Assembly: GCA_032821775.1 (NCBI GenBank)
Contig: JAVLRN010000002.1
Coordinates: forward strand, 4,712,001 to 4,776,000
DNA length: 64,000 bases
DNA from: Sanguinoderma infundibulare
Taxonomy: Eukaryota; Basidiomycota; Agaricomycetes; Polyporales; Polyporaceae
Direction: 5' to 3'
In this document: positions 1-11,525 of the stretch, piece by piece
Layout of the letters: each line of letters opens with the position of its first letter
Position numbering within the stretch: the first letter of the stretch is position 1
Made by a program: the position numbers and the translations under genes
The notes under the pieces: generated by a model
Database searches by the model: none
Seen by the model: only the letters and a program-made list of their open reading frames with translations
Told to the model about the DNA's origin: nothing

Positions 1-245
1 CGGGTACGGGTACGGGTACGGGTAACCAGAGTCATAGTGGGGCGGGGGCGGAGCGACCGAGCTGCTCACCCCCTGCAAGACGACGTTCACGTCGCCCGAC
101 GTCGCCCCGCCCGCGAACGTCGCCGTAAACGGGACGTCGGTGCCGCAGACCGCGAACGCCGCCTTGACGCCCTCTGCGTGTCATCAATCCCGTCAGCGCT
201 CGGCCGATACATGCCAACGCCAAAACCAGCTACTCACCCTGGAAG
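1..245 (-). pseudogene. 3' part of a small secreted-protein gene split by the giant transposon
   Basis: On the minus strand the 8-bp duplication CTTCCAGG (245-238) is followed at once by a consensus splice donor (GTGAGT from 237). A 64-bp intron ends at 174, and exon 3 runs from 173 to base 1, open to the window edge. Exon 3 starts with the two bases that complete the codon left by the upstream half at 34242-34100, so both halves join in one phase. The encoded stretch contains AFAVCGTDVPFTATF, an apparent beta-strand-rich region with one cysteine, then a Pro/Tyr-rich tail (YPYPYP). A possible further donor (GTGAGC near 66) means the exon may end earlier. No known function. The split is read directly; the original gene is inferred. 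Confidence 0.75.
238..245. repeat. target site duplication, left copy
   Basis: CCTGGAAG, identical to 34100-34107. It abuts the first base of the left terminal inverted repeat (246). On the minus strand it reads CTTCCAGG, the last eight bases of exon 2 of the interrupted gene. Confidence 0.85.
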
Positions 246-262
246 CACCCCAGGCAGGACCC
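246..262 (+). repeat. left terminal inverted repeat
   Basis: CACCCCAGGCAGGACCC reads inward from the left edge and matches the inward-reading right end at 14 of 17 positions. Confidence 0.8.
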
Positions 263-354
263 TGACGCCTCTCTAAGACTCCTTCCAGTGCCGTGTGAAA
301 CTAGTCAAAGAGACCTCCCACCCAGTTGTTCGCTCTCCCTGTAGCCCAAAAATA

Positions 355-545
355 GTCTGTCCAGAATTGCTTCCTCCGACACTGTCCGCACGACCGTTAG
401 CGCGACCGTCCGCACGACCGTTAGCGCGACCATCTGTTAGCGCGGCCATCCGCACGCCCGAAAAATAGCCTGTCCAGAATTAGTTCCTTGCGTGGGTCCA
501 CAACACTGTCCGCACGACCGTTAGCCCGAGCTTGCGATGTCGATA
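355..545. repeat. left subterminal repeats: CpG-rich 12-bp units in two near-duplicate blocks
   Basis: Two blocks share the segment AATAGYCTGTCCAGAATT (from about 353 and 463) followed by CTGTCCGCACGACCGTTAG. Copies of CCGTCCGCACGA and CCGTTAGCGCGA recur from 383 on. The array starts about 137 bp inside the left end. The same unit occurs in opposite orientation about 143 bp inside the right end, so it may be a transposase-binding region (inference). From 546 to 763 I see only AT-richer sequence without a gene. Confidence 0.7.
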
Positions 546-763
546 TAGCTGTTGTTATTGCGGCGAATTTTCCGATGATGGATGACACACATTCATTGAG
601 GGTTATTTCTCTGAACAACGAAAGCTACAATTAATCAGCTTCAAAAGAGTTTGCATCATTCAGTGCTACAGCAAGACATGAAACATTCGCAAGACATGAA
701 ACATTCGCATGACAATTGACCAAAGTATCACCACATTTGGAGACACAAATAACGACATGAATA

Positions 764-3700
764 CTACGTCTCAGGTACAGATGGATGGCTAGCAGCGGGT
801 GGTAGTTGCATATATGGATGGATGGGTGTCGAGGGTGGCATGGGCGGCGGTGGCGGAGGTTGGCCGAGTTGTGTTCCTGCCGGGGGCTGCACGTGGGCCT
901 GGATAGGCGTTGTGGGATAATATATTAATGGTACGCTCGAGCCTGCTGTGATATTGTGAGGCATGTAGGGAGGAGCGTTCGGAGTGTGCTGTATGATAGG
1001 AGGACCATACATGTATGCTCCTGTGAACCGGCAGTGAGGGACGCCGTTCCACAGGTGATGGGTTCCGTCCTGGTGTCCGCCGTTGAGCGCGGGGTGGTTG
1101 TGTGCCGGGGGAGCTGCGACTTGCAGACCGTAGCCTCCTTCCTGAAAGGCAGGGTTAATGGAAGGCCCAGGCATGCCTGGCTCTTGCACCGTAGCGCTCA
1201 AGCCCAAGCGATCGTCTGCGCGACCGTTCCCGCGATCGTCCGCGCGACCGTCCCCGCGACCGTCCCCGCGATCGTCCGCGCGACCGTCCCCGCGACCGTC
1301 CCCGCGACCGTCCCCGCAACCGTCCGCGCGATCGTCCGCGCTATAGTCCGCGCGGTAGTCTGCGGGGTAGTCTGTGTGGTAGTTCGGGTGGCCCGTAGAT
1401 GCATCCTTGGGACGCGGTCCTCCAGTGGTATCCTGACCAAGTAGTGGTGTTGGGTGTTGGGGCTCAAGGGTGCGGGGCCGCTTGTTAGGTCGGTTGACGC
1501 CAGGATCGCCAGGGTGCTCCTTCAACATCTCCTTCGACGACGAAGCTCCAGTTGATCCCAAGGACGTCTCCAAAAGTTGGATTTTTCTTTTGAAAACGGG
1601 CTTCGGCTTCGGACTGCCAGATGGCGCAGCCTGGTTGTTCCAAGATTGGGGCTGTGGGGTTGGTTCATCGTCCGAGATCTCCATGTACTCCTGGCGTGGT
1701 CTCGACTTCGCCATAACGGGTGAAGTCCGGATGGGAACAGTCAACGGATGGAACAAGGTGTCCCGTTGCTTCTTTTGCTGGTGAGCCCGACCGTCCGAAT
1801 GGGAAACGTCCGAGTCAGAGGAGTAATCGTCCGACGAGTTTTCGGTCTCAGATGTGTCAGCGGTTACGTTCCTCTTCCTCCTGGCCTTCTCCTTCTCCTT
1901 CCCCTTCCCCTTCCCCTTCCCCTTCCCCTTCCCCTTCTCCCTCTCCTTCTCCCTCTCCCTCTCCTTCTCCTTCCCCTTATCCCTCTTCCCTAAGGTAGTG
2001 TGCGCACCGTCAAGACGTTGGGCGCCGCTGCTGTCATTGCCACCGTCAGAATGGTCTTGGTCTTCGTCCGAGTCATAGCCGGCAGGCCGTCGTTTACGTG
2101 CCGGACCCAAGCGGTCCACACGACCATCGATGAACAGGCGACGACCACATAAGTGCGAAGAGGTGTGCTCTGGTGGCGCGCCCAAAACAACAGCCTCAAT
2201 CCCGTCGTCCATCCCTACAACGCAAAGCGCACTGCATTAGTGAAACGCCTGTAAAGGTTCAAGGAAATGCTCGCCTTCCGCGATGGTGTCGTCGAGCCGC
2301 TCAAAGCCTAGGGGATGCTCCGTGTCTAAAATCCCACGGACAAGGAAATTCAAGTCGTTGCGCAGGAGGTTGTGAATGCTCCTCGCGATCCGTCGGTTCG
2401 ATTTATCGCCTTTAGGCGCGGCGATCGGTGGTAAAGGCACAGCTTCCGGCCAGTTGCGCCAGCGGACCTTCCTGCTCACAAATGTGGGCCCGGCCGACTT
2501 CCAGGGGAGCTTCTTGAACTTGTCACCCGGAATTCCCAAACCATCTGGAACGCGCAATGATGGTTAGCTACAAGACGTGTTTGAACATCCTAGGAATATC
2601 ACACATACTCAGCTCCTTGAGGAGGTGTTCGGAACACCACGAAGCTAGTTCCTTCTGATCAAACGCCAGAAGTGTCTTGAGACTCGGAAGATCCTGCTCT
2701 TTGGTCGTTCGCGTCACTTTGGAAGAACCGGCAGCCCGCGCCTCGACCCGCTTGCTAGCGTATCCACACGCGAAGTCATCGGCTATCTGGATTGCGCGCG
2801 AACCCTCAGTGCAACTCGCGTCGAAGGCCTTCTCGACGCGATCCAAGGAGCCATTATGACTATGTAACACGTTGGTTAGGACTTGAAAAGAACGTAGGGG
2901 GATGGGGCGACGGATAGACTTACTAAATGTGTGCCTTAAGATGCGAGAGGACGCCGTCTCGATCTGTGCGACACCGCATCTCGAAAAACTGCAAAAGATG
3001 AGTTGATCGGACAAATCGCAAACGATTAGCTTTGATTACTTACGCCAGTCGCGTCCTTCGTCTCATGCACGGTGGCGAGCCCACCGTCGGAATTGGGATT
3101 ATTGCCAACAAGGGCGACTATGCCACTAAAGCCATACATGGACTCGTACGTATTCAGCTGTACAGCCACTATGCATGAGAAGCCATATACATGCTATCAC
3201 CACCACGACTTACGAGTTCTGACAGCTTGCCCGCGGCTTTCCTGAACGAGCTTTTACGTTCGCCAGCCGTCTGGCTGCCTTGGACCATTTGCAACCTTCG
3301 ATGGTTCCCCAACAACGTCTTGGCATCTTCTTCGCCATACACTTCCAGAAACGCTTGGTAGCATCTCCGACGAAGGTGAACGTCGATGGCATTATCTGAG
3401 GTTTTGTCAATTAACGCGATGTCTCTTTCACATACCGTATTGCGGGAACTTACGCGGTTCAGCTATAAAAGAATGCCATAATTGAGAAAGTGCCCTGTTA
3501 TACAACATACAGGAATACTTACAATCTTGGAGACGTGCTAGTTCTTCCTTTTGATGGTCCTTGAAGTAGGCGCCATACAGGTTCCATAGATTCAACTTGA
3601 CGTGAGTACGCTGAGTGGTCGAGTTCCAGAGGTCGAGAACTTGGGATACATGCAAGCCGGTCTTCGACGCCACATCCTTTGCAAGGTTATGAACTGTGCT

Positions 3701-5978
3701 AAATGCTTGATTGACGGTGGCAATGTTTGCATCCGATATGCGGCCAACAGCCTTCTGGTCATTGTCCTGTCCGTCATTTGAATCAAGGTCCCATGACTGC
3801 GTAGACTCTGAGAACCTCTGCTTGGAGGCATTGCTACGACTGTCAGCGCGACCGTCAGCGTGATCGTCGGCGCGGCCTTCAGCGCGGCCTTCAGCGCGGC
3901 CTTCAGCGCGGCCATCGACGCGACCGTCGGCGAGACCGGCAGCGCCCCCTTCAGCGCGGCCATCGACGCAACCGTCGGTGCGACCGGCAGCGCCCTCTTC
4001 AGCGCGGCCATCGACGCAACCGTCGGCGAGACCGGCAGCGCCCCCTTCAGCGCGGCCATCGACGCAACCGTCGGCGCGACCGGCAGCGCCCTCTTCAGCG
4101 CGACCGGCAGCGTGATCGTCGGCGCGGCCTTCAGCGCGGCCTTCAGCGCGGCCATCGACGCGACCGTCGGCGAGACCGGCAGCGCCCCCTTCAGCGCGGC
4201 CATCGACGCAACCGTCGGCGCGACCGGCAGCGCCCTCTTCAGCGCGACCGGCAGCGTGATCGTCGGCGCGGCCTTCAGCGCGGCCTTCAGCGCGGCCTTC
4301 AGCGCGGCCATCGACGCGACCGTCGGCGAGACCGGCAGCGCCCCCTTCAGCGCGGCCATCGACGCAACCGTCGGCGCGACCGGCAGCGCCCTCTTCAGCG
4401 CGGCCATCGACGCGACCGTCGGCGAGACCGGCAGCGCCCCCTTCAGCGCGGCCATCGACGCAACCGTCGGCGCGACCGGCAGCGCCCTCTTCAGCGCGAC
4501 CGGCAGCGCCCCCTTCAGCGCGACCGGCAGCGCCCCCTTCAGCGCGACCGGCAGCGCCCCCTTCAGCGCGGCCATCGACGCCCCCTTCAGCGCGGCCATC
4601 GACGCCCCCTTCAGCGCGGCCATCGACGCGACCGGCAGCGCCCCCTTCGGCACACCCGCTCTTATAACCTAAGGATGTACAGGCTTGTTAGCCATGGATT
4701 GCCTGCTAAGGCTATGCGCCAAATGAACCTTCACTCCAACCTTCCACTGGAAACTGGAACTCCGAGAAACCCTCCGGTCTACCATTTAAGCTACCGTCCG
4801 CACTACTGTCCGCACTACCGTTCGCGCCACCGTCCGCGCGACCATTCGCGCTGCCGTCCGCGCGACCATTCGCGCTACCATCCGCGCTACCATTCGCGCT
4901 ACCATCCGCGCTACCGTTCGCGCTACCGTTCGCGCTGCCGTTTGCGCTGCCATTTGCGCGACCGTTTGCGCGACCGTTTGCGCGACAGTTTTCGCGATCG
5001 TTCGCGTGACAGTCTGCGAGGCTGATATCTGGACCTAGGTATGTACAGGTTGGTTAGCCAAAAATCTCCCATGAATGCCACTAACAATACGAACCTTCAG
5101 TAAGACTCTCTATCTGAACACCCGAGACACCCTTCGCCTCGCTCTCCGCACTGCCGTGAGCGCGACCATCCTCGCTGACACCTGCCGCATCATCCACGCA
5201 TCTTCAAGTGTGATCGCCCAAGTAAGTCAAACCGCCATTACAAGAGAAGTTCAAACAACTTACCCGTCACCACGGAGATGGGACAATTCAGCAGGCAGCC
5301 ACGCCAACGGCGGAAGTGTAACGTCCCGGCTAATGCCCACGTGACTGAGGTCCACGCCTCGACCACCATCCATGTCCCCGCTCTCCTTTGCAGCACCTCC
5401 ATCAGAGGAACGGTGGCCAATTACACCGGTGTTTAGACCAAGGACGCTTTCAGGAGTCACAGTGGGGCTTTCTACATGCGCAGAGGCAGGCGGCAGACCC
5501 ATCCCAGGAATACGTAGGGGCAACGACGGTGCTGTGCGTTCCCAACATCAAACACAATGTGTAGCAGACAAGACAAAAAACGAGACTCACAACGCGTCAT
5601 CCTGATTGAGCTGCTACCAACCTGCCGTCCAACCATGGCTCCCACGGGAGGGATGGTAGACAGAGGAGTGGTTGCTTGTGTTCGAGTCGCCAGATCCTCA
5701 GAGCTGGCCAGTGGGGAGGTCGCACTTGATCTTGCCGTAGACGCTCCACCACATCCACCGTCACAGGACCCTACAGCATCTACAGAACTCGACGTCACAC
5801 CAAGAAGACAATTACTCCAAAAATAAATTGCACCTTCTACTTTGACAGCGGACGCGTTAGCCTTGCGCCTCCGCCCGCCCCGCTGGAGTGGGGGTGGAAT
5901 CTGGATGCCAGGGACAAGGGTTGGCGCAGGCGGAACATTCGTGGAGTCAGGTGCCTTGGAACGCCCCCTCAAGTGCAT
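764..5978 (-). CDS. large repeat-rich accessory protein of the transposon (1,518 aa model)
   Basis: Twelve exons close in phase: 5978-5591, 5531-5264, 5201-5095, 5034-4729, 4668-3523, 3462-3454, 3395-3214, 3157-3044, 2988-2924, 2859-2609, 2544-2275, 2214-764. The intron before the last exon starts with GC instead of GT. The tiny exon 3462-3454 could instead extend to 3436 with a shorter intron. The first in-frame ATG is at 5978; an upstream exon cannot be excluded. From memory, the middle part (for example NQAFSTVHNLAKDV, and a later FFEMRCRTDRDGVLSHLKAH) resembles an uncharacterised agaricomycete family often found near large transposons. Exons 3-5 and the last exon contain 12-bp repeats coding DGRA/EGGA-type runs. 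The last exon also has a Lys/Gly and Lys/Glu/Arg run and a Pro-rich tail, suggesting a disordered nuclear protein. No enzyme motif is visible. Confidence 0.65.
1208..1372. repeat. 12-bp minisatellite inside the last exon of the accessory gene
   Basis: Tandem CGCGACCGTCCC / CGCGATCGTCCG units. On the minus strand they code GDGRGDGRADDR-type peptide. The unit is the same as in the subterminal arrays. Confidence 0.85.
1880..1980. repeat. pyrimidine-rich hexanucleotide repeat
   Basis: TTCCCC and TCTCCC hexamers in tandem, within the last exon of the accessory gene. The minus strand codes a Lys/Gly then Lys/Glu/Arg run. Confidence 0.85.
3841..4640. repeat. 800-bp higher-order minisatellite within a coding exon
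   Basis: The array is built of 12-bp modules such as TTCAGCGCGGCC, ATCGACGCGACC, GTCGGCGAGACC and GGCAGCGCCCCC, ordered in repeating 24-, 36- and 48-bp blocks. All three minus frames and one plus frame stay open through it, because every block is a multiple of three. Flanking splice sites and the downstream protein select the frame coding GRAEGGAAGLADGRVD. Confidence 0.85.
4795..5030. repeat. 12-bp minisatellite in exon 4 of the accessory gene
   Basis: Units of the type CGCGACCATTCG / CGCTACCGTTCG. The minus strand codes ANGRANGSADGS-type peptide. The introns on both sides of this exon are also similar to each other. Confidence 0.8.
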
Positions 5979-7112
5979 ATCGTGAGTGGATGTAGCGGGT
6001 GCGTTTAGATGCCACTTTCGGTTTTTGGAGCCATGTTGCGGACGTGTCGGGCTAGAGTGCGCCTCCGGCACCTGACCAGGAATGCTTGAACCTTGTTCAG
6101 ACTGCGAGAAATCAGGTCAAGCAGTAGAAATAGAACAGCTCTGCAACGAACGCACCATAAGCTTATACTGGTTGAAACAGGTGAGTTGAACACGACGACG
6201 CAGAAATTTGCAGCACGGAGCAGAAACGGGAGACGACCAAGAGAGGGGTGACAAGGCCGCTCCCCGAAGCACGCGCTAGAATTCCGGGGTACCATTGAGC
6301 ATTTGGTCAAACGCGGGTATATGCGAGATCGCACCCGACTGCTATAACAGGGAGGTCAATATGCCATGAGGGCAGACATCTTGCGAACAGTGGCGGCATC
6401 AGAGACGGATGCTTCTCTTTTTTCCAGACAGCAAGGAGCCGTAACACATCTGCGAGAGCTCTACACCCATCCATTTAGATGACAAGAGCCAGAGATAAAA
6501 TGTACAGCTCACTTGATTAACTAACAGCCCGGGGACAAAATGCGACCGGCCTACAAACATCAAAGATAAGCACGCGATTCATTCCCAACCACATGAATTC
6601 GCAGGGGTATGCCTTTGGACAGGTGAGTCGTCTTCCAGTCAACAGTCAGTTGGTTCGATCTTGGGGAAGGCACAGCAACTCGTTATGTGAATTGTCTTAC
6701 CTTGAAAGTTACATCCGTGGCCGAACGGAGGATACCACAGACGACGAATCGCGTTAACGTGTGAACGCCACGTAACGTTACACCCATAGACTTGACATCG
6801 AACCTCGTTGTCAGTCCAGTTGGCCACCTTTGATTCATAACACCACAAGAGCCCCCTACCTTAGAGAAAGCGCAGGAAGTATAGTATCGGAGGTGACCGC
6901 GTTAGCAAGGAGAAGAAACGGGGGCATGAGCACTGCCTCTCTGAAAGCGCTCGTGTGGGCTCCGCGGATTTGACGCATTATTCTCGTCCATTCCCATACA
7001 CACGTACGTACAAATACATCCTGCTCGGAGTCGACAAGAACTTGACATGTAAGCGATGAGGGCCCGAAGGATGCATCAGAGACGATGGTGATTTTAGCTA
7101 AGCACGTTGGGA
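5979..7112. other. no supported gene
   Basis: This stretch separates the accessory gene from the CxC2 remnant. Two minus-strand open frames (7116-6856 and 6848-6639) have no recognisable family and no convincing splice link. The first overlaps the stop codon of the upstream gene (ATGA). They may be untranslated or residual sequence. Confidence 0.4.
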
Positions 7113-10100
7113 TCATTCCGCCCCTGCGGTCCGAACAACATCCACGTAACCTTCTTTGTCATACGACGGGAAGCTCTCCAACGAGTCGCCACTGTCACGC
7201 TGACGACCAGACAAACAGTGCTTCATCGAGGCCCACAAGCTGAGGCAGTGTTCCTTCATAGAAAGACGGGTGAAGGCCTGTCGGTTGGCATAGGAGTCGA
7301 CCCCCTCAGAATAATCCGGTCGGTCCTCAAAGTGGCGGCCTACCTGCTGCTCCCACCAGTGCTCACGTCGCTGATGGTGCTTGACGATACGACACATTTC
7401 GTCGTGAAGCAATTTGCACTTCTTCGCGCTGGTGAATGCCCGAGCGCGAGCCTCGCACCACTCAACGCGCAAGGCTGCAAAGAATGTTATTAATGCACAA
7501 GCGCAGCCGCGACAAGCTAAATGACGTACCGTCGTTCAAGTCCCCATTGGCACGAATATCCAGCAGCTTAGATCGATCCAGGACCCCAGTTCGGCAAAAG
7601 CGCCAGATCCACGACACGTCAAGTTCGCTGGCACTCCCATCAGCCTTTGGAATGCCACGCACGTCGCTGTCCCTCAACTCTTCGAGGTATACGATGGTCT
7701 TGCCGAGAGCAGCGGCGAGCTTTCTAAGGCCAGCGTAGGCGCCACGGTAACGAGCTACGTCCATCCCCATTTTTGCCTGGACAATGTCGGCAACCAGGTT
7801 GGTACGCCTCGCCTTCCCTTCCACGTTGGGATACCTATAGGCACATGCGCGGATGTACTCGGTGACCTGAATATGATCGCGAAGATAAGCGAGAGCATCA
7901 AAGGCCTGGGCCTCCCGCATGCGCCATTCGAATTCGAGGAGATTGTTGGGGAGGTGTGATTCGGAAAAAACGACTGAGGGGAAAAATAGTGGCAAATCCT
8001 GGGAGGCCGAGATAGCATTGAAGGCGGGTTTCGTTCGCAGTGACGCGACGATGGGCATGAGGTGCTGCACAAGGTCGTGCCACGCGTTAATTCGGTGTCG
8101 CAGGCGGCCCTGATCCTCCACGAGCCTCGCCCAATGGAGGTCGACAGACTGGGATTCTGACCTGGCCAAAGCAGCACGCAGCCGTCGTCTAGGTACGATG
8201 GGATTGAGAAACGACTTAACTGCTATAGCTAAGAATAACTTACTGCTCGTCTTCGAGATCTAGTCCCATAGCGATGATCTCGCTGGCTGTCTCCCCACTG
8301 GGAGACCCAAACGTAGCCTCGCCGCAATGGATCGCCTTCAGATCCCGCTGGTATAGCTCAAGACGAACGGTCTTCTGGGTTAAGTCTGCAGTAACGCTCG
8401 TGAGACCGGGCCATGGTGCCTAAGACAAGTATACGCACGACTACGTGTTGTCTCAAAGGGGTTGGTAGCCGTCTTGCCCTCCGTCTCCCACGTTGCTATC
8501 ATTTCCCGCCACGACTCCGCATGGCGGGAAGGAACGCACTCGGTAAGAACATGGAAAACCTTGTCGTATAACCGACGCTGGGAGACGGCGTGTTCGGCGT
8601 CCATAAGAAGAGTCATGGCTGCATGCGGTTCAGGTCACAACTACAGCATCAAATTTGGACTAAACGAAACGTACGCAGCATGGTGACCTTGGTCCAGTTC
8701 CAACATCTAAGGGTATGTTCAAGGACATCCTCGCCCCAGCCTCCGTCAATCGGGATGGTCGGGGTTCCCCATACAACGTCCATGGCGTTGCGCTGGCGAG
8801 AGAAGTCGGCGACGCGAGACGGTTCTTGACAGTTACCATCCGGGTCTTCACAGTCGTATACGAGATCAGGAAGAAGCACGCTCGAAGGAAATGCGGAGTC
8901 GCTGTAGGGTGGCGGAATAGGTGAACGATAACAAAGATATGTAGTCGACACGATCGGCTGACATACCTCCCAGTCTCTACTGCGCAAGCGCACACCTCGT
9001 GGTGGGGACATGCGATGGTCATCAGGCCTGAGAAAGCGCGTCGGTAAGCGTGATCGCGCATGACGTGATTTTGCAAACTCCTAACCTCCGTCCCTCCCAG
9101 ATGGAAGATTAGGGCCTCGGTTACCGTGTTCCCCATCGAAGAGTTTGCGCTTCGGGGCATTGGAGTCCGGAGTCCGAGAGAAATGGCGCAGCCGGCTGTA
9201 TCGCGATATATCAGGGTTGGACTATCACGGTGAACTCAAGACTAACCTGTGCTTGGGAGATACCTCGCTATGATCACGGGGTGCGTCTTCGCGGCCTTCC
9301 AGAGTTGCAGCAACACCGTCGGGGTCCTTCTGTGTCCCAGACCTCTTCAACCCCTTCAAGAGTTGCCATTGTCTCGTCATGGTAAGAAAAGCAGTCAGTT
9401 GGTTCTACGCAGGTGTGTGAGTATAGTAATGTTGAAAAAGAAGAAGGTAATGACGCACCATCGAAGCGTTAACACCGGTACTGTGGGTGACGAGGAGCAA
9501 GGAGCGGTAGTAGCCCAAGATAGATATGCTCGACAGAGCGGACAGTGCATGGAAGTGTTCAAGGAGGCGAAACATCGCCACAGTGCAGGGAGCCGTGGCG
9601 GTTGCGGGGAACCAGCGCTGGCGGAGCAGCTGAAGAGACGGTGAAGCAGCGCCCTCACAGCTACAGAACATAACCATGACTTCGCGAATGCCCGACAGGT
9701 CGAGCACGACGATGGGACCAGAAAGGGAGACATGGGGGTGAGGACACTTCCCGTCAAGGTCATGTCCCAACTGGAAACGCAGGCCGAGCAGACTGAGCTC
9801 CTCGGTCTGAAACCGGTTCCCCGTCCACCGCTGAAAGTTAAATACAGTCATTTGGCATGTCATCAACACGTTCTGAATCCGTGAACACGAACCTGAACGC
9901 GATGAAGTGGGTGACGCGTATGGATCGCCAAGCAGCACCCCAAGCAATATAGTGCCCGATCGAAGCAGTCATCGCATCGGAGGCCAACACCGCCAGGGAG
10001 AACCTCACGACAGCCACCGCACTTGTTACTGACGAAGTGGCCTCGCCCATCCAGTCGTATGAGCTCAGCGACATAGTTGTCGTTGTGCTCTCGCCATTGT

Positions 10101-10446
10101 TGGACAGATGTTTCCTGTGATAAATGAATACGATTTCAGATTCGGATTATGAAATTGAACTCACCGCCGCAATGCGGGCATGGACAAGCAAGTCTGACTC
10201 TACCGAAGACAAATAATTGTAGATATGGTTGGTGTCGTGGCCCGTTGCCAAGGGTTCAGCCGAGACGTCAAGCAAAGTTGTGACCGTGGTCGGTGCCGAC
10301 GGAGATGTAGGGTGGAGCCGGCTTTTGAGGGACGCAGAACTAAAGGCGACAGTTGTACCACTGTCGGTAAGGGTGCGAATGGTGGCCTTTGGGGAACTTG
10401 GGAGCTTGCGCTCACCGTAGCTGCCATCACGAGAGAAGGAGCCCAT
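7113..10446 (-). pseudogene. KDZ transposase of CxC2 type with deleted catalytic core
   Basis: The N-terminal exons 10446-10165, 10114-9893, 9830-9459 and 9404-9264 splice in phase. They code a textbook CxC2 zinc module: CGGC, CDDC, CLGCC, then LGLRFQLGH, CPHP, FCSCEG and LLRQRWFPATATAP. The C-terminal exons (ending at 8445, then 8385-8244, 8188-7530, 7474-7113) also match the family tail, including RYRGAYAGLRKL, DLNDALRVEWCEARARAF and EEHWW-like residues. Between 9263 and about 8900 the few hundred residues that should hold the DDE catalytic core are missing. Only a short piece with HTLRCWNWTKV survives before the tail. I infer a dead or domesticated remnant of a second KDZ lineage inside the element. 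Truncated products with the zinc module are possible. Confidence 0.75.
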
Positions 10447-11048
10447 ATTGTTTCCGCGAAATTTGGAATGTTTCGCGGTACTGAATGGGAGGGAGAGATT
10501 GGCGAGGAGGTGCACGAGAGTCGCTGAGACCCCCATGGTAGCAGCGCCGAGGAAGAATGCTGGGAAGAGCGAAAAAATCGTTCGACTATATGAAACAACA
10601 CAACGAGGTATTTTTGATGCGGAAATCCTCTTGGAATGAGGGAACCGAGCACCACTTCAGCAGTGTAAACGTTCTCGAAGTTGGACCCGACGTGAAGGAA
10701 CCCACGTAAGATCATGACGAGATCACCATTAATAGTACCAATTAGCCAAAAACTGTACTCTTCGCGGGCTTCCATAAGGCTTCGCAACAGCCTGTCGATT
10801 TGAAGGGGTAGCGGACGTCGGAGAATCGCTCGGCTAATCACTGACTAGGCCATCCACTGACAACAAGGTCTCGCAAATGTCAATTATATCACCCCCAATG
10901 TTGGAACGATGAAATGTGGTAGATATATTAGGATGGACCAGTCTGGATACGAGTCATGCAACTTCGGATTCCAAGCAGGGTACGCGCGTGTCACGTCAAT
11001 GGGAATCTCCAAGAAAATATATACCGCCCAAGTAAGGCATCAGTACCG

Positions 11049-11525
11049 CTACATATCTATCGATCGTGCCTTCTGAATGACAGCCCCCATGGCCTCTGCG
11101 TTACGGAAATCCTGGACAGCTTCGTCATATGATGTGTAGCGATGAAAGCTCTGTCCTGGCACGCTATTAGTCGAGCAGTGTGCTTCAAACCTGCGTTGGG
11201 AGAATGAGACGGCTGCATATTTGAATCGGAGGTCGGACTATACTCACAGGTGATGGAAGACACCGACGCGTGTGCCAACGGTGACAAGGTACCAGACATT
11301 CGTGGAGGCATCGTATTTGTCCATATGGGCTGAATATGAGGGTAGGGAGACAGGTTGGGGAGTTCGCGTCACCTCAGGGACGGTGGTGGTGTCTGTGGCG
11401 GTGGCGTTGGCGGTGGCGTCGGCGTCGGCGTCGGAGCAAGACTGAACTTGCGGATTCGCGTGAGACGAAATGGAAGGCGAAGCACTGGCTGAGCTTAGGG
11501 CGAAAGCGCGTTCACGAGTGCGGGG
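11049..11525 (-). CDS. viroplasmin / RNase H1 N-terminal-like protein (3' exons)
   Basis: Exons 11525-11248 and 11190-11049 join in phase, ending AVIQKARSIDM. The first has a low-complexity stretch coding Asp-Ala and Thr-Ala runs, then NVWYLVTVGTRVGVF. The second continues SVPGQSFHRYTSYDEA, the usual order of the RNase H1 N-terminal (caulimovirus VI-like) nucleic-acid-binding fold: WY-VT-G-GVF, then V-G-SF-RY-EA. No RNase H catalytic domain follows. The N-terminal exons lie upstream (about 11.57-12.24 kb) but their frame cannot be fixed. Such domains are common in agaricomycete accessory genes; the function here is unknown. Confidence 0.6.

Noticed and set aside
956..1444. Plus-strand frame with VRATVPATVPA repeats
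   Set aside because: Antisense of the minisatellite in the accessory gene.
3860..4672. 270-codon plus-strand open frame over the minisatellite
   Set aside because: It is a by-product of repeats whose length is a multiple of three; the minus frame is fixed by splice sites and a conserved-looking downstream protein.
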